Shown here: piece after piece, positions 38,001 to 55,730 of the stretch
Layout: the number at the start of each line of letters is the position of its first letter
Numbering within the stretch: the first letter of the stretch is position 1
DNA from: Eudorina sp. 2006-703-Eu-15
Taxonomy: Eukaryota > Chlorophyta > Chlorophyceae > Chlamydomonadales > Volvocaceae
Length of the DNA: 64,000 bases
Assembly (NCBI GenBank): GCA_003117195.1
Contig: BDSI01000130.1
Location: 124,001 to 188,000, forward strand
Direction of reading: 5' to 3'
Notes under the pieces: generated by a model
What the model saw: the letters and a program-made list of their open reading frames with translations, nothing else
Told to the model about the DNA's origin: nothing
Database searches by the model: none
Position numbers and translations under genes: made by a program

Positions 38001-40136
38001 GAATAGCCAGTGGCATGAATCTTCAGCAGCAGCAGAAGCGGTGCAACAAACTGTGAGGCTGGAACGAAATGCATAGTGCTTGGCGCGTGGCTGTGATGAC
38101 GATATTACAAGTACCATCAAATTCCGAGGCACGCGGTGCCTTATGAAGACCGTTTTCAGCCTTGTCTGAGCCACGCGCAAGCTGTTGTGACCCTATTGCG
38201 GTGACCCACCAGCAGCACGAAGCATGCAGCAGCACTCGGGGAACAAGCCACCCCACGCGTGCTGTGACCCGGGGGTCGGCATGATGCGTACGCGCATGCC
38301 TGAAACCAAGCCGCGTGGGGCAGGGTGGGTCACACACTGAACACTCGTGGACTGACGTTTCGTTTCACCGTACGACTCTTCATGCGTTGAAGGGTGTTGG
38401 AGGAGCTTGGGGCGGGGATGGGCATGGGCATGCGCTTTCGAATGTGGCTGTGATGACGACAATACAAGTACCATCAAATTCTGAGGCACGAGGTGCCTTA
38501 TGACGACCGTTTTCAGCCTTGTCTGAGCCACAGAAATGCTGTTTCCCCCTGATTTAGAAGCCCGTGGCATGTAACTTGTGCGGGAGCTGTCCGGGGCATT
38601 GAGGCGACGTGTTAATAGGCTAAACAAAAGACAAGTATGACCCAGGCGTCCTGGCGGAGAGGGGGGTACATGAGCGCCGTAGCGTCACCCCACGACACGT
38701 TTCTAGGGTGCCCATCGACCCCGTTTCTCGAAGCTGCGGCCAGGAGCTGCATTCTAATGACGCGCGGTGCGGTGCAGTGGTCCTGTGCTTGCCCAAACAA
38801 ATGGCTGGGATGACAGGATTCTTAACCGTGGCGAGGCTGCGCCCGTGATGCTGGTGTAAGACTCCTTGGCTGAGCCGGTTTCCTTCTCGCAGCTGACCAA
38901 CGTCATAGCGTAGTGAAGGAGGCGCGAAGCTCAAGACGTGCGCTTGCCTCGGCCCCGACATGTGCCACGATGTGATTGCCACACGGCAGCGGGCCCCGGT
39001 GTGATCGCACATGGCAGCACATTTCCTCCACGAGGGGTCACCCCTAGGGATGATTTCATCGCCGCAGCATCAGCTTGCGCGGCCCTACATGCCTGGCCGA
39101 GGATCAGCGGCTTCATAGTAGCCTTGACATCACGACTGATGGGGAAGGGAGGCATCGCTTGTACTGGCGACGGCCGCACCAAAAGCTATTGACCTAATAC
39201 CTGCACTCGCCCCGGCGTGGCTGTGATGACGATATTACAAGTACCATCAAATTCCGAGGCACGAGGTGCCTTATGACGACCGTTTTCAGCCTTGTCTGAG
39301 CCACGCCTCCATACAGCAAGTTTGAAGCTGGTGCTGCCCCTCCCTATCCTCTCGACAGCAGCGCAGTCTAGAGTCTATGTCTACCAATTTTCCTGCACTC
39401 CTCCCTACCCCGCTGTATCCTCATTGCGCGTCCCAGCTCGCCTCGCTCCTCGGGCCCCCGTTCTTTCGATTTCTTTTCATCCCCTCCGCTTTCTCCTCCT
39501 CACACTCACCTATCCTTCACCTCACCTCCCCCTTCCCAGGCCACGAGGACTCGGTTGAGGCTGTTGGTCTCTCCGCGCAGCTCCCCCTGGCCGCCTCGGC
39601 CTCCCTGGACGGCAAGCTGTTGATCTGGGACTGCGGCACGCTGAGCCAGCGGGGCAGCTGCGAGCACCCGACGGTGAGTGTGGGGGCTGCCTAATGGATA
39701 GGGAATGTGCTGTGTTGATCGGTTATACAGTGCGAAGGGAGTTGGTTTCTCCAGCAGGACCTCCTGCGTCTTCATAGGTTCTACTCCGCCTGATTCGCGT
39801 GCACACTCCCCTCCCTACGCCGAGTCTTTATCGGATATTTGCCCTGGCAGCAGCGCAGGATAAATATGTCTCCCAATTTCCTGTACCCTCCCTACACCCC
39901 CCATCTCGGGCCCGCAGTCTATCACGCGAATGTGCTGGCACCCCACCGAGCCCCTGGTGTTCACGGGTTGCTTGGACGGCGCGGCGCGTTGCTGGGACCT
40001 GCGCACGGGGACGTGTGTACGGACGTACGGCGGTCACGAAGATGCCGTGCAGGACCTCTGCCTCAGCCCGGATGGCTCCATGCTGCTCACCGGGTCGGAC
40101 GACGGTACGGCACGTGTGTTCAAGGTCAAGCCCTGA
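35075..40136 (+). CDS. AAMP/Sqt1-like WD40-repeat protein
   Basis: Exons: 35075-35171, 35368-35478, 35941-36156, 36619-36788, 37147-37287, 37694-37832, 39540-39673, 39918-40136; all phases agree, total 408 residues (human AAMP is about 430). An acidic N-terminus (MARGRLEVEQMAQDDEDADV) is followed by an Asp/Glu/Gly stretch and then about eight WD40 blades, with signatures such as DTAFLWRV, FCKIWRV, MVYMWNAATG, SLRVWNPKTGE, KLLIWDCG, ARCWDLRTGT and TARVFKV. Acidic N-terminus plus this blade set fits AAMP and yeast Sqt1. Sqt1 is a dedicated chaperone for ribosomal protein uL16/Rpl10 (family knowledge), so a cytosolic ribosome-assembly role is the best inference. Intron 6 (37833-39539, 1.7 kb) is far longer than the others and carries three C/D box snoRNA copies. 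Confidence 0.93.
38083..38178 (+). ncRNA. C/D box snoRNA, copy 1 (intronic)
   Basis: A perfect 10-bp terminal stem (GCGCGTGGCT with AGCCACGCGC) encloses box C GTGATGA (38093-38099) and box D CTGA (38166-38169). Internal D' is CCGA and C' is TATGAAG. Directly before box D is TTTCAGCCTTG plus T, complementary to CAAGGCTGAAA in the conserved 900-region of 18S rRNA. The +5 rule predicts 2'-O-methylation of the first G of AAGG. It lies in sense orientation in intron 6 of the AAMP-like gene, the usual setting for intron-processed snoRNAs. Confidence 0.88.
38201..38333 (+). other. Nested inverted repeats in AAMP-like intron 6 (possible structured RNA)
   Basis: The outer stem GTGACCCACC (38201-38210) pairs with GGTGGGTCAC (38324-38333). 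The inner stem CCCCACGCG (38251-38259) pairs with CGCGTGGGG (38312-38320). It lies between snoRNA copies 1 and 2. It does not show a clear C/D or H/ACA layout. Confidence 0.5.
38443..38532 (+). ncRNA. C/D box snoRNA, copy 2 (intronic)
   Basis: Terminal stem TGTGGCT with AGCCACA; box C GTGATGA (38450-38456); box D CTGA (38523-38526). Here D' is a perfect CTGA and C' is TATGACG. The guide before box D is identical to copies 1 and 3. The core is nearly identical to the other copies, but the outer stem differs and still pairs. Confidence 0.88.
39214..39307 (+). ncRNA. C/D box snoRNA, copy 3 (intronic)
   Basis: Terminal stem GGCGTGGCT with AGCCACGCC; box C GTGATGA (39223-39229); box D CTGA (39296-39299); D' CCGA, C' TATGACG. 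Same 18S guide as the other copies. It lies about 230 bp before the exon 7 acceptor. Confidence 0.88.
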
Positions 40137-41461
40137 CGGGTCCCAGCACGTATGTACGGGTCCCAGCACGCATGCATCGATCGCCGCCTGTTGAGCGGTT
40201 TGCTGATACCGTGGGCTGCACTGATCTGGGTGTCGCTGCGGCTTAGCGCAGTGGCATGGACGGATGGATTACTTCTTCTTTCGAACCCCTTCTTCATCTC
40301 TGGTTTGCAAGGGCATTGTTATTTTTTTCTTTCGAGATCCCGTCGAGATTGGTTTTTGCATCGGCGGTCTTTGCATTGAACTCGGCGTTTAAATTGATGA
40401 AAGAGAGCTAGAATACTTGCGCGGTGTTGGATGTGTCGATTACGACATTGCACGGTAGGACAGTGTATGGTGCGGTGTTCCGGTTGCGGATACACCGGCC
40501 CTGATTCGAGGGAACCAGGGCCAGGGTCCTACAGCTCCGCCGTTCTTGATTTCCTGCAGCGCTTTGCGACAGCGCTGACAGTGGCGTCTGCTATGGACGT
40601 TTTTCTACCGACGGGGGCCTTGGCCGCTTAGGCCGCCGAAACCGTTCCTTTGACGGTGAGGGAATGCACACAGCAGGCGGCGTGACGCCGTTTCATTTGG
40701 CGTTGTGTAGGAATTGTGTAGGAGTTGGAAGGTAACATTTCGTTGGGACGTGGGAGTCATGCCTACGGTGCCTAGCAGTGCCCAGGGCGTGTAGACAGGC
40801 CCTTGCCGGCGCCGCGGGCAACCTACGCTGGTTGGTAGGTAGGTAGGGAGGGAGGGAGGGAGTCAGGGTAAGGTAGAAACGCACCGCCAAATGTATGTTG
40901 TCGCATTGGCGTTGTGCAAGCAGCGATGTCTGTTTGACGGCTTCCTGTTTCGTGGGCATGATTCGAGCTAACCGGAGGTAATGTTCTCGCGTGCGTGGCT
41001 GCCATGCCAGCATCGCAAAGAGCTACTTACTCGCGGAGTGCTGCACAGCCCTGCACCTCCAGGTTCCGACGGAGGGGGGGTGGGCAATCGGGCACGGACG
41101 CGTCACACTTGACAGACACAAGGAGCGGCGTGGCGTCGGCCCGCCATATCTTGAGGGTGGCGTTGCTTTTCGCGTTGAGAATCTGGCGTGCTGACATATT
41201 GCACACGGCGGACGTCCAGCCGTCTTTGGCAGCCACGACAAACAAGTCATGAAACCACCGTTCCGGAGCTGTCTGTCGGGCCTTTTCCCGAGCCATCCAA
41301 CCATTTTCCGCCGCGCGCTCGCAACCGTGCTCAAGTGCACCAGCATCCTGATACCTGGTCCTCCCGTCCCGTTACCTCCACCATACTGCGATTCCCTCCC
41401 CGCAGGGACGTCCTCCAAATCGCCACGGCCGGTATTCCTAGGGTATCCCCCCATCTTACAA
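40137..41461. other. Intergenic, convergent 3' ends; one unassigned minus frame
   Basis: It holds the 3' UTRs of the AAMP-like (+) and phosphatase (-) genes. A minus frame at 41027-41296 (89 codons, ATG start, contains PERWFHDLFVVAAKDGW) looks protein-like but is not recognised and has no splice partner that I could establish. A GGTAGGTAGGGAGGG run occurs at about 40834-40862. Confidence 0.4.
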
Positions 41462-43936
41462 TCACAGCGCCACCTCTGCACTGACCATCCCTCCGGGTGA
41501 AAGGTCCGCCCCCGTCAGCGCCCGGATCACACCCCAGTGCGCCACCACCAGCAGGCTCGCCTCCGGCCGCGCCGCCAACCGCCGCCGCAGCTCCTCCAAC
41601 CGCTGTTCGTACAGACCTGCGCGCGCGTGTAGAGACGTCCACCATACCAGCCGGGTGGGTTGATGCGGACTCGGGGTCAGTCGACCTCTGGAGGCTCGGA
41701 TCGGCAGTGAACCGCACGAAACCGCGCATTGGACCGGGAGGGCCCCGTGCTCCGTCAGCCGGGTGGGAGTGCGACTGAATATGAATGATGTTACAGGGGA
41801 TCCCGCAGGGTCCATGACACGCGGGTCCGATGCTCATCAACAAACACTGCAGTGTATGGGTAGGAAACCCCCAGACGTGCGTGTATATGTGTGTGGTAGG
41901 GGCGGCAGATACGTGGGTGTGCGGGTAGGTGGGTGGGTGAATCCCGGGTCCAAGGCGCACCTTGCGGCTCCCGCGTGACGACCCGCGGGTCGGCGTCCGG
42001 TGTGGCCGTGTACCACCACACGTCCGCCATGTCCTCGGGGAAGCGCACCCTGCCGGTAAGGTGAGTCAGCAGTGCGGCCGAGCACACAGGGTGGGGCCAA
42101 CATGTCACTGCGCACTGCCACTCTTTTCCTGCGTTCCAGCGCTGCAGGCACCCACCAATCACATCAGCCCGTGCCGGCCCCAGCCCTCAGAGCTCCCTCA
42201 CCCGGGGAACTCCCTTCGCAGCTCCCTGGGGGCTCGTCCTATCTCGGAGGAGAGCGTGACGCGCTCTCTCAGCAGGGGCTCCACAACCACCGGCACCTAG
42301 CAGTTTGGGGGGCCGGCGGGTGGCGAGAGCGGCAGTCGGACAACGGCGGCGAACCGGCGCTTCTCCAGCACCAGGAAAAACGTTTACCGGAACATCCAAA
42401 AGGGGGGCCACCCAGACAGGCAAGACGCGGCAACGGGGCCCGCTACTAGTGCAGATGTGGAGGCCAGGTGAATTCAGCGGGTAGGGCCATCCAGGATTCT
42501 GGCGCGGAAAGATAAATGCCGCTCCGCCCTCCAGCCCCAACAGCGCCACCCTCCGAATCCACCCGCTCCGCTCCCGGTCCCTGTCCCCGGGTTCGCGACG
42601 GTCCCCTGCGTCAAGTCGCCGGCGACACAGCTGGCGTCCTGACGGCAGTGCTTGCAAACACCCCTAGAGCATCACCCCTAGAGCATCACCCCTGGACCAT
42701 CACTGCATCAGCGCAGGGGGCCCCATCCCTTCGCCGTTCCCCACCTCCTCGGACCCGCGCACCCGCGCCCCACCCACCTGTCGCTGTGCCAGCAGCACTT
42801 CACAGGCTGCAGTCGCCGTTTGGAGGCACCTGCGCTTCAAAGCCGGCCGGCCGGGCACACGGGTGGGAGCCGGCAGGCGCGAAGCGGCGGGTGGCACACA
42901 TGGTTGCATGGATGCCGTTCGGGAGCCGTCTGTGCAGAGCTGCGGCAGCGCAGCAGGGCCGCAGGGCCAGCTTGGCGCCCTCGCCCGAATACGAGATTCT
43001 TCGTATTCGGTCGGCTCCGCCACCCGGGCCGCGGGCCCTGGGTGCCCTGCGGCCCCGTCCCCAGGTCCTTACAGTTCTTACAGTCCGACCAGGACCGGGA
43101 CGGGGGCGTGGATTGGAGCCATTATCATGCCAGGATGCAGGCTCCCGAACGCGCTTGGCAGCGACCGAACCCCACCACCTCCTCATCTCAGATCAGATCA
43201 AGGCGACCATACTGTCGATACAGTGACGAGATCAAGTTACAGTGAGCCGAAGTGGGTCTAGGTGACAGCCGCAGCCTCCTCAACCTCAACCCACACACAG
43301 CAATACAAGGGGAGCCGCATGGCCCTTGATGTCGGCCTGACGGGGTGAGGGTGGTCTTGCCTGGTGAGGGGGGAGGTGAGGACGAGCTGGGGAGGGGGCT
43401 GCAGCGCGGCCACCGCCGGCGCCAGCTGCTGCACCTGCCGCAGCCCCTCCCGCGTTAGCACCGTGTCGTACAGCAAGGGGTCACGGAGCGGCTCCTGGTG
43501 AGGGCTGCCGTACTTGTGCAGCGCCATGTAGGCAGCCATTTCGGTGGCGCCGTGTCGGATTACATGTAATGTCTGGGAGTCATGGAGAGCAGGACCGTTT
43601 GTAATGTCTGGGAGTCATGGAGAGCAGGACCGTTTGTTGCGGGCTGAGGTGGCGGCGGTCCACGTAACTTAGGATCAAGTCAAAATATCAGCCAAGAGGA
43701 ACTCATATCACAGGACTGTAATGCGCGCGGGGTCCGTATTGAATAGCTACAGCCGCGTGGGTTAAATCCGTTAGCATATAACGGAAAGAGTAACTGCGAT
43801 TGTCACGTTGCACCGCCCGCTGGTATTAGCTAACGCATTCTACCTTTGTCGTTGTGCTCACGCCACTCTGCAGGCCGCGAGCAGCAGCAGTGCGCTGCAT
43901 CGTCCGACGCAAGTCGTCAGGCCCTGTAGACGACAT
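41462..43936 (-). CDS. Histidine phosphatase superfamily (phosphoglycerate mutase-like) protein
   Basis: Exons: 43844-43936, 43361-43572, 42778-42829, 42202-42296, 41961-42049, 41462-41616; total 231 residues with all phases agreeing. It contains the phospho-acceptor motif LHVIRHGATE (His38), the second-arginine motif LVLTSPLTRCLQTA (Arg102), the acidic-residue region EPLLRERVTLSSEIGR, and the second catalytic His in LLVVAHWGVIRALTG (His207). These make an intact histidine-phosphatase active site. Intron 2 uses a GC donor (AG/GCAAGA, 43355-43360), confirmed because the exon 2-3 junction restores SPLTRCLQTA. The substrate cannot be predicted: the family covers mutases, phosphatases and metabolite repair enzymes. 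The N-terminal 31 residues (MSSTGPDDLRRTMQRTAAAR and on) are basic and could target an organelle. The acceptor of exon 2 lies inside a 35-bp duplication. Confidence 0.9.
43566..43635. repeat. Perfect 35-bp tandem duplication spanning a splice acceptor
   Basis: Copies 43566-43600 and 43601-43635 are identical. On the minus strand each copy carries CTCCCAG followed by ACATTAC, so the phosphatase gene has two equivalent acceptors 35 bp apart. Only the one at 43572 keeps the frame and yields LHVIRHG. Confidence 0.9.
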
Positions 43937-44308
43937 GCCTTTAAACTGTTGTTTGGCCAACATGGTACAGAACAGTGGTGAATATTTTATTTAATAACCT
44001 GACTTTTTAGGGACTGCCCTGTTATTTCGGTAGTCTGAAAGGCCTCGTACTCGAGATAGTCGTAATCGTAAACGTGCGACAACTGCACGGATATCTTTAA
44101 TTTTATTGGGGCCATGGAATGCCTGGTGAAACTACGTCCAATTGAGTGGTTTTAGGTTCGTCGTCTGGCTCATTTTAATTGTGTGGTGGTTCCTCGCGGC
44201 AGCACAACAGGCCACAGCTGCCAGTTCGCTCGCCTTTTAAGCCAATCAGCAAGTCAAGTGTCAGCTGCTGGACACAATTTCACTGCTCGTACCTGGTTGG
44301 CCGATAGG
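43937..44308. promoter_or_regulatory. Bidirectional promoter between phosphatase and MetRS genes
   Basis: Only 372 bp separate the two start codons. The interval is AT-rich for this window, with several A/T runs at 43980-44110. No defined motif is assigned. Co-regulation is an inference from the spacing. Confidence 0.6.
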
Positions 44309-52035
<7,727 letters not shown>

Positions 52036-53360
52036 GCGGGGCCTTGTGGGCACAGAGGGACTGCTTCGAAACAGGAGCAGGCAAGGCTTTGTGAGCCGTT
52101 CGGAGCGGAAGATATCTTGCACCGTGGGGGTGGGCTATTGTGCAACCTGATCGTGCCAGGCGGTACGGTACGGTTCAGGGCTGGGCCGGACTTGGCTGAA
52201 GTGCGTGTACGGTATGTTGGAGGAGGGCGGGGCGGAGGGCGGGGAGGGGAAGCCGGGGCAGTTCCGAGCGGCGGAAATTCGAGGTGCGGTGCGCCCGTTG
52301 AGGGATGGAGGGAGGCAGGGAGGCGGGAGAGAGATGCCTCAGTGGTCAGCTGGGGCCTTGAGAGTGTGTGCGAGAGTACGAGCGGTAGGGGCGTGGAAGT
52401 ATGCGAGGAGGTTTCGGAGCTGGGATGAGCTGTCGGTGGTGAGACGTAGCTGAGTTTTCTGCAGGCGCCTGCACGACGGCGGGCGCGCCGGCGCACGGGG
52501 CCGCGGTTGTGTGCCGGCCAGCCGAACTGCAGTCAGTTTTTAAGCGAGCAGATGGGAAAGCGGCTGGTGCGGGGCCACGGGCCGCTGCTGTATCAGGGTG
52601 ACGGCGCGCGCGTCTGACCGTACGGGCTGAGGCACGTTATGCTGCTCGCCGACGGGGACATGGGCCTGCACTGCGTGTGTTAGTGTCGGTGTGCTAACAT
52701 TCGCAGGCGTGAACGTGTCTGTCCACACGCGCTGTGCACGCTCTTTGGCTGCGTTCGGCAGAAGATGCCGGTGGGGGAGGTGTTGTATTGGGTTTGACAG
52801 CTCGAAGCTGTGGAGCGTGCAGTTGCCAGGTGTATGCTGGAGCGCATCGTAAAACACGTCACGAGATCCGGGGCACACAAAGTTGGACAAGCGCGCGCAG
52901 TTTGCTCATAAGCAATGGAGCTGGGTGCTTTCGACCTATTCGTTCATTTTGTTCTGGCAATTTCACTTACTCAACTCCTTTGCAACAAGAGATGCAAACT
53001 GGAAAGATTAGCGTGCCATGATCTGCCGGAAGACGAACGCATACGTATTGCAGAGCTGTGTGTATTCCGACGTATTGCAGAGCCGTGTTATTGACAGCTG
53101 GCCGCTCACTCTACCTGCTGTACCTATCCGTACTCAGTAATATTTTTCAAAAACTCCGCAGCATCGAACTACACTCGTTACGAATTTTCATATAACTGAT
53201 GTCGTGTAATGTTTGGCAGCATTGTTATGCCATTCTCTCTGACAGTCACTGACTCCACGCGACTGTCCACTCCATCTCCTGACAGTCTTGCGTTGCCGTA
53301 GTTACGCATAACTTTGTAACATACAAATCACACTTGATCTAGTTGGTGCTGCAGCTGGCC
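52036..53360. other. MetRS 3' UTR and hydroxylase promoter; no gene seen
   Basis: 52.0-52.9 kb is GC-rich with only shadow frames. 53.0-53.36 kb is AT-rich and likely the promoter of the gene starting at 53361. TGTAA occurs near 53207 and at 53315-53319; either could be a poly(A) signal, but both lie far from the MetRS stop. Confidence 0.4.
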
Positions 53361-54257
53361 ATGAGCTTGTCCGCCATGTGGGCGCAGACGCGCCACGTCT
53401 TTATAGACAAAATGCACCCTGGGACTCCCGAATTCGGCGTGGTATTTTATGTTCCCCTCGCATACTGGATCGTCGCGGGTTTCTATGAGTTTCTCGACTG
53501 GGCGCAGCTTCCGGTGTTTCAGCGCAGCAAACTCGTTCGGCGAGACCCTGGCCGCGGCAACACAATAACCCACGGTCACGTCATCATGCGCGTCCTGCTG
53601 CAACAGCTCATCCAGGCTGTGTTGACCCTCGTCGTCATGGTATTAGACGACAGTATGTGCGACCGCTGCGCCGACACCACGACAACCTTCCTCCACCGCG
53701 CCTCGCGTTTCGTGCTCGGGATGTACGTCATGGACGCTTGGCAGTACTGGATCCACCGCATGATGCACACCAGCACCTTCCTGTACAAACACCTCCATTC
53801 CGTACACCATTCCCTCATGATTCCGTACGCCTCGGGCGCGCTGTACAACTCCATTCTGGAGGGGCTACTTCTGGACAGCCTCGGCGGCGTTGTCACACAC
53901 TACGTCGCCGGCATGGACTGCCCCACCGCCACCAGCCTTTTCATCTTTGCGAGCATTAAAACCGTGCTGGATCACTGCAACTATCGCGCGCCGGTGAATC
54001 CGCTCCACGGCCTCTTCCCCAACTGTGCGGCCTACCACGATGCCCACCACGACGTCCGCGGCATCAAGATGAACTTCTCCCAGCCGTTCTTCACGCACTG
54101 GGACTGGCTGCTGAACACGTTCCTGGACCCAGTGAACATGCACTTCAGCACGCAAGAGCTGGAAAAGAAATTGCAAGTGGAGCAGCGGGAGCGGCAGCGG
54201 GAAGACAGCGGAGCGAAGCGCGGCGGGGCAGACGGCAGCAACAAGAAGACGCAGTAG
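53361..54257 (+). CDS. Fatty acid hydroxylase superfamily: sphingoid-base C4-hydroxylase type, intronless
   Basis: A single open frame of 298 residues with an ATG at 53361; a TTG-initiated extension to 53343 is possible but not needed. Three histidine clusters bind the di-iron centre: HRMMH (residues 132-136), HSVHH (146-150) and HDAHH (226-230). Around them, WQYWIHRMMH, FLYKHLHSVHHSLMIPYA, GALYN and AYHDAHHDVRGIKMNFSQPF match the SUR2/SBH sphinganine C4-monooxygenase group, which makes phytosphingosine in the ER membrane (family knowledge). Hydrophobic segments near residues 25-42, 80-95 and 175-190 fit a multipass ER enzyme. The C-terminus is a charged tail (KKLQVEQRERQRE...) without a canonical KKXX signal. 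It is the only intronless gene in a window where every other complete gene has at least six exons. Related sterol desaturases share the His boxes, but the flanking residues favour the sphingolipid branch. Confidence 0.9.
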   Translation: MSLSAMWAQTRHVFIDKMHPGTPEFGVVFYVPLAYWIVAGFYEFLDWAQLPVFQRSKLVRRDPGRGNTITHGHVIMRVLLQQLIQAVLTLVVMVLDDSMCDRCADTTTTFLHRASRFVLGMYVMDAWQYWIHRMMHTSTFLYKHLHSVHHSLMIPYASGALYNSILEGLLLDSLGGVVTHYVAGMDCPTATSLFIFASIKTVLDHCNYRAPVNPLHGLFPNCAAYHDAHHDVRGIKMNFSQPFFTHWDWLLNTFLDPVNMHFSTQELEKKLQVEQRERQREDSGAKRGGADGSNKKTQ

Positions 54258-55730
54258 GCCGCAGAGCCTGGGATGTGCACTGGGACGGCATAGCTGTCGA
54301 GGGAGGGTGGGAGGGTAGCGCGGGGGGCACTTGATCGGTCGCAGCATGGCTGAAGGCAGCTGCTCAGCAGCGGGAGGCTATAGAAGGCGGACTGTTATCG
54401 ACTGGAAGAGAGGACGGGGCGGGGAGGGCCGCCAATCGTGCGACTGCGTTGGGCGGCGGAGGTGGGTTTGGACTACTTATTAAGTATGAATGACGAGTGT
54501 CTGTGTGATTGTGTATTGGACGAATTTCCGTTGCGTCGCGTTGTGTTGGACCTAACGTGTTTTGGACGTGTGATGGCGTAGTGCTGGTAGCGGCTTGGGT
54601 GGACGGATCTGACCTCGGTGCACTTGGATCACCGTGCAGGGTAGCCCCTACGGTAGCGGCACGTGCGGGCATGTGACGGCGGCGGGTACTTTTCGCCGCG
54701 CAGTGTTGAAAGCGGTTAGCGCTGCTTCGTACATTTCGTTTCGTCCTTCATTGTGATTGATTGGCCCCGCATTAGAGAGTTTCCTTGCATTGCCTGTATC
54801 GTCAACTAAAAGATTCTGACGATGAAAGCGATGGTCTACAGTTGATAGCACGTCGATTGGCGGGACTCATGAAAGAACGCTACAAACAGTCGAGTGCGTG
54901 AGCATGGCGGCTTCATAAAGAAACGAGAGGGCTGAGCGTGTACGGATGAGGTTGACATTTGACTTGTTGGAATGGCTGTCGTGGCTTAGCCCGCAGAGTT
55001 CCGCTGCAGGGTGGACCATGCCTGGATTACTACACCCCGGGCTGCAAACCCGCTGCCGATGCAAGGCTCATGGACACCGCGGATTTAGTGCCGTGGCGGT
55101 GAGGCTTGATGTAATCGCAGTTTGGAAATAAGCTGAGGGTCTGCGTTGTCAGGCCACTCCAGTACCATCATCCAGGTATCATCAGCCAAGTCATAAGGTT
55201 GAGTAGCGTAAGCTTGGTTAGCGCATTTGCAGGGCACGCGGGCGGCGTAATGGATGGTGGGGAAGTCCTTACGGAGCTCCCAACGCGTTTTGGCGAAGTC
55301 GGTGGTATTGGCCTTGCCAATACTCAACGCGATGGCCCCGAGTACGGCAGGTGCGCCACAGGCGGGTAGTTGCAGGTCGCAGACGCACCAGCCCACAGCT
55401 GGCCCACAGCACATTCTGTGTAAAATAATCGCAAACATTCACGTGAATACACGCACACGCAACGCAGTGTTGTTTTCATCGGCAACATCCATAAACTGTC
55501 CAACGAATAGAAGAGAGGCGGGTGCAGGCTCATAAGTTTCCTCGAAAAATTAACTAGGACCTGACTTGCAGTTGTTGACATTCCGCCTTCAGGAAATCGT
55601 AGTAGTAATACTGCAAACAAAGCCAAAGTTGGTTTTTTTCGCTTTGCAACTGGTCAATTTGTGTTCACATCTAATATCTTCTAATTGACAGCTTGGTCGC
55701 CTCGGTTTGCCAGTCAGCGGTCTTTGCAAC
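54258..55730. other. Hydroxylase 3' UTR, one unassigned minus frame, DUS1 promoter
   Basis: The minus frame 55085-55438 (117 codons, ATG start) contains plausible protein sequence (FAKTRWELRKDFPTIHYAAR) with several Cys residues. I do not recognise it; it could be a small orphan gene or a relic exon. The 200 bp before 55731 are AT-rich and likely the DUS1 promoter. Confidence 0.35.
55110..55114 (+). terminator. Candidate TGTAA poly(A) signal of the hydroxylase gene
   Basis: TGTAA is the usual volvocine polyadenylation signal. This copy would give an 850-bp 3' UTR, long but not unusual for this lineage. The pentamer alone is weak evidence. Confidence 0.3.

Noticed and set aside
39048..39142. 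Possible fourth C/D snoRNA in AAMP-like intron 6 (GGATGATTT ... GACTGATGG)
   Set aside because: Box C deviates at two positions and the terminal stem is only about 4-5 bp.
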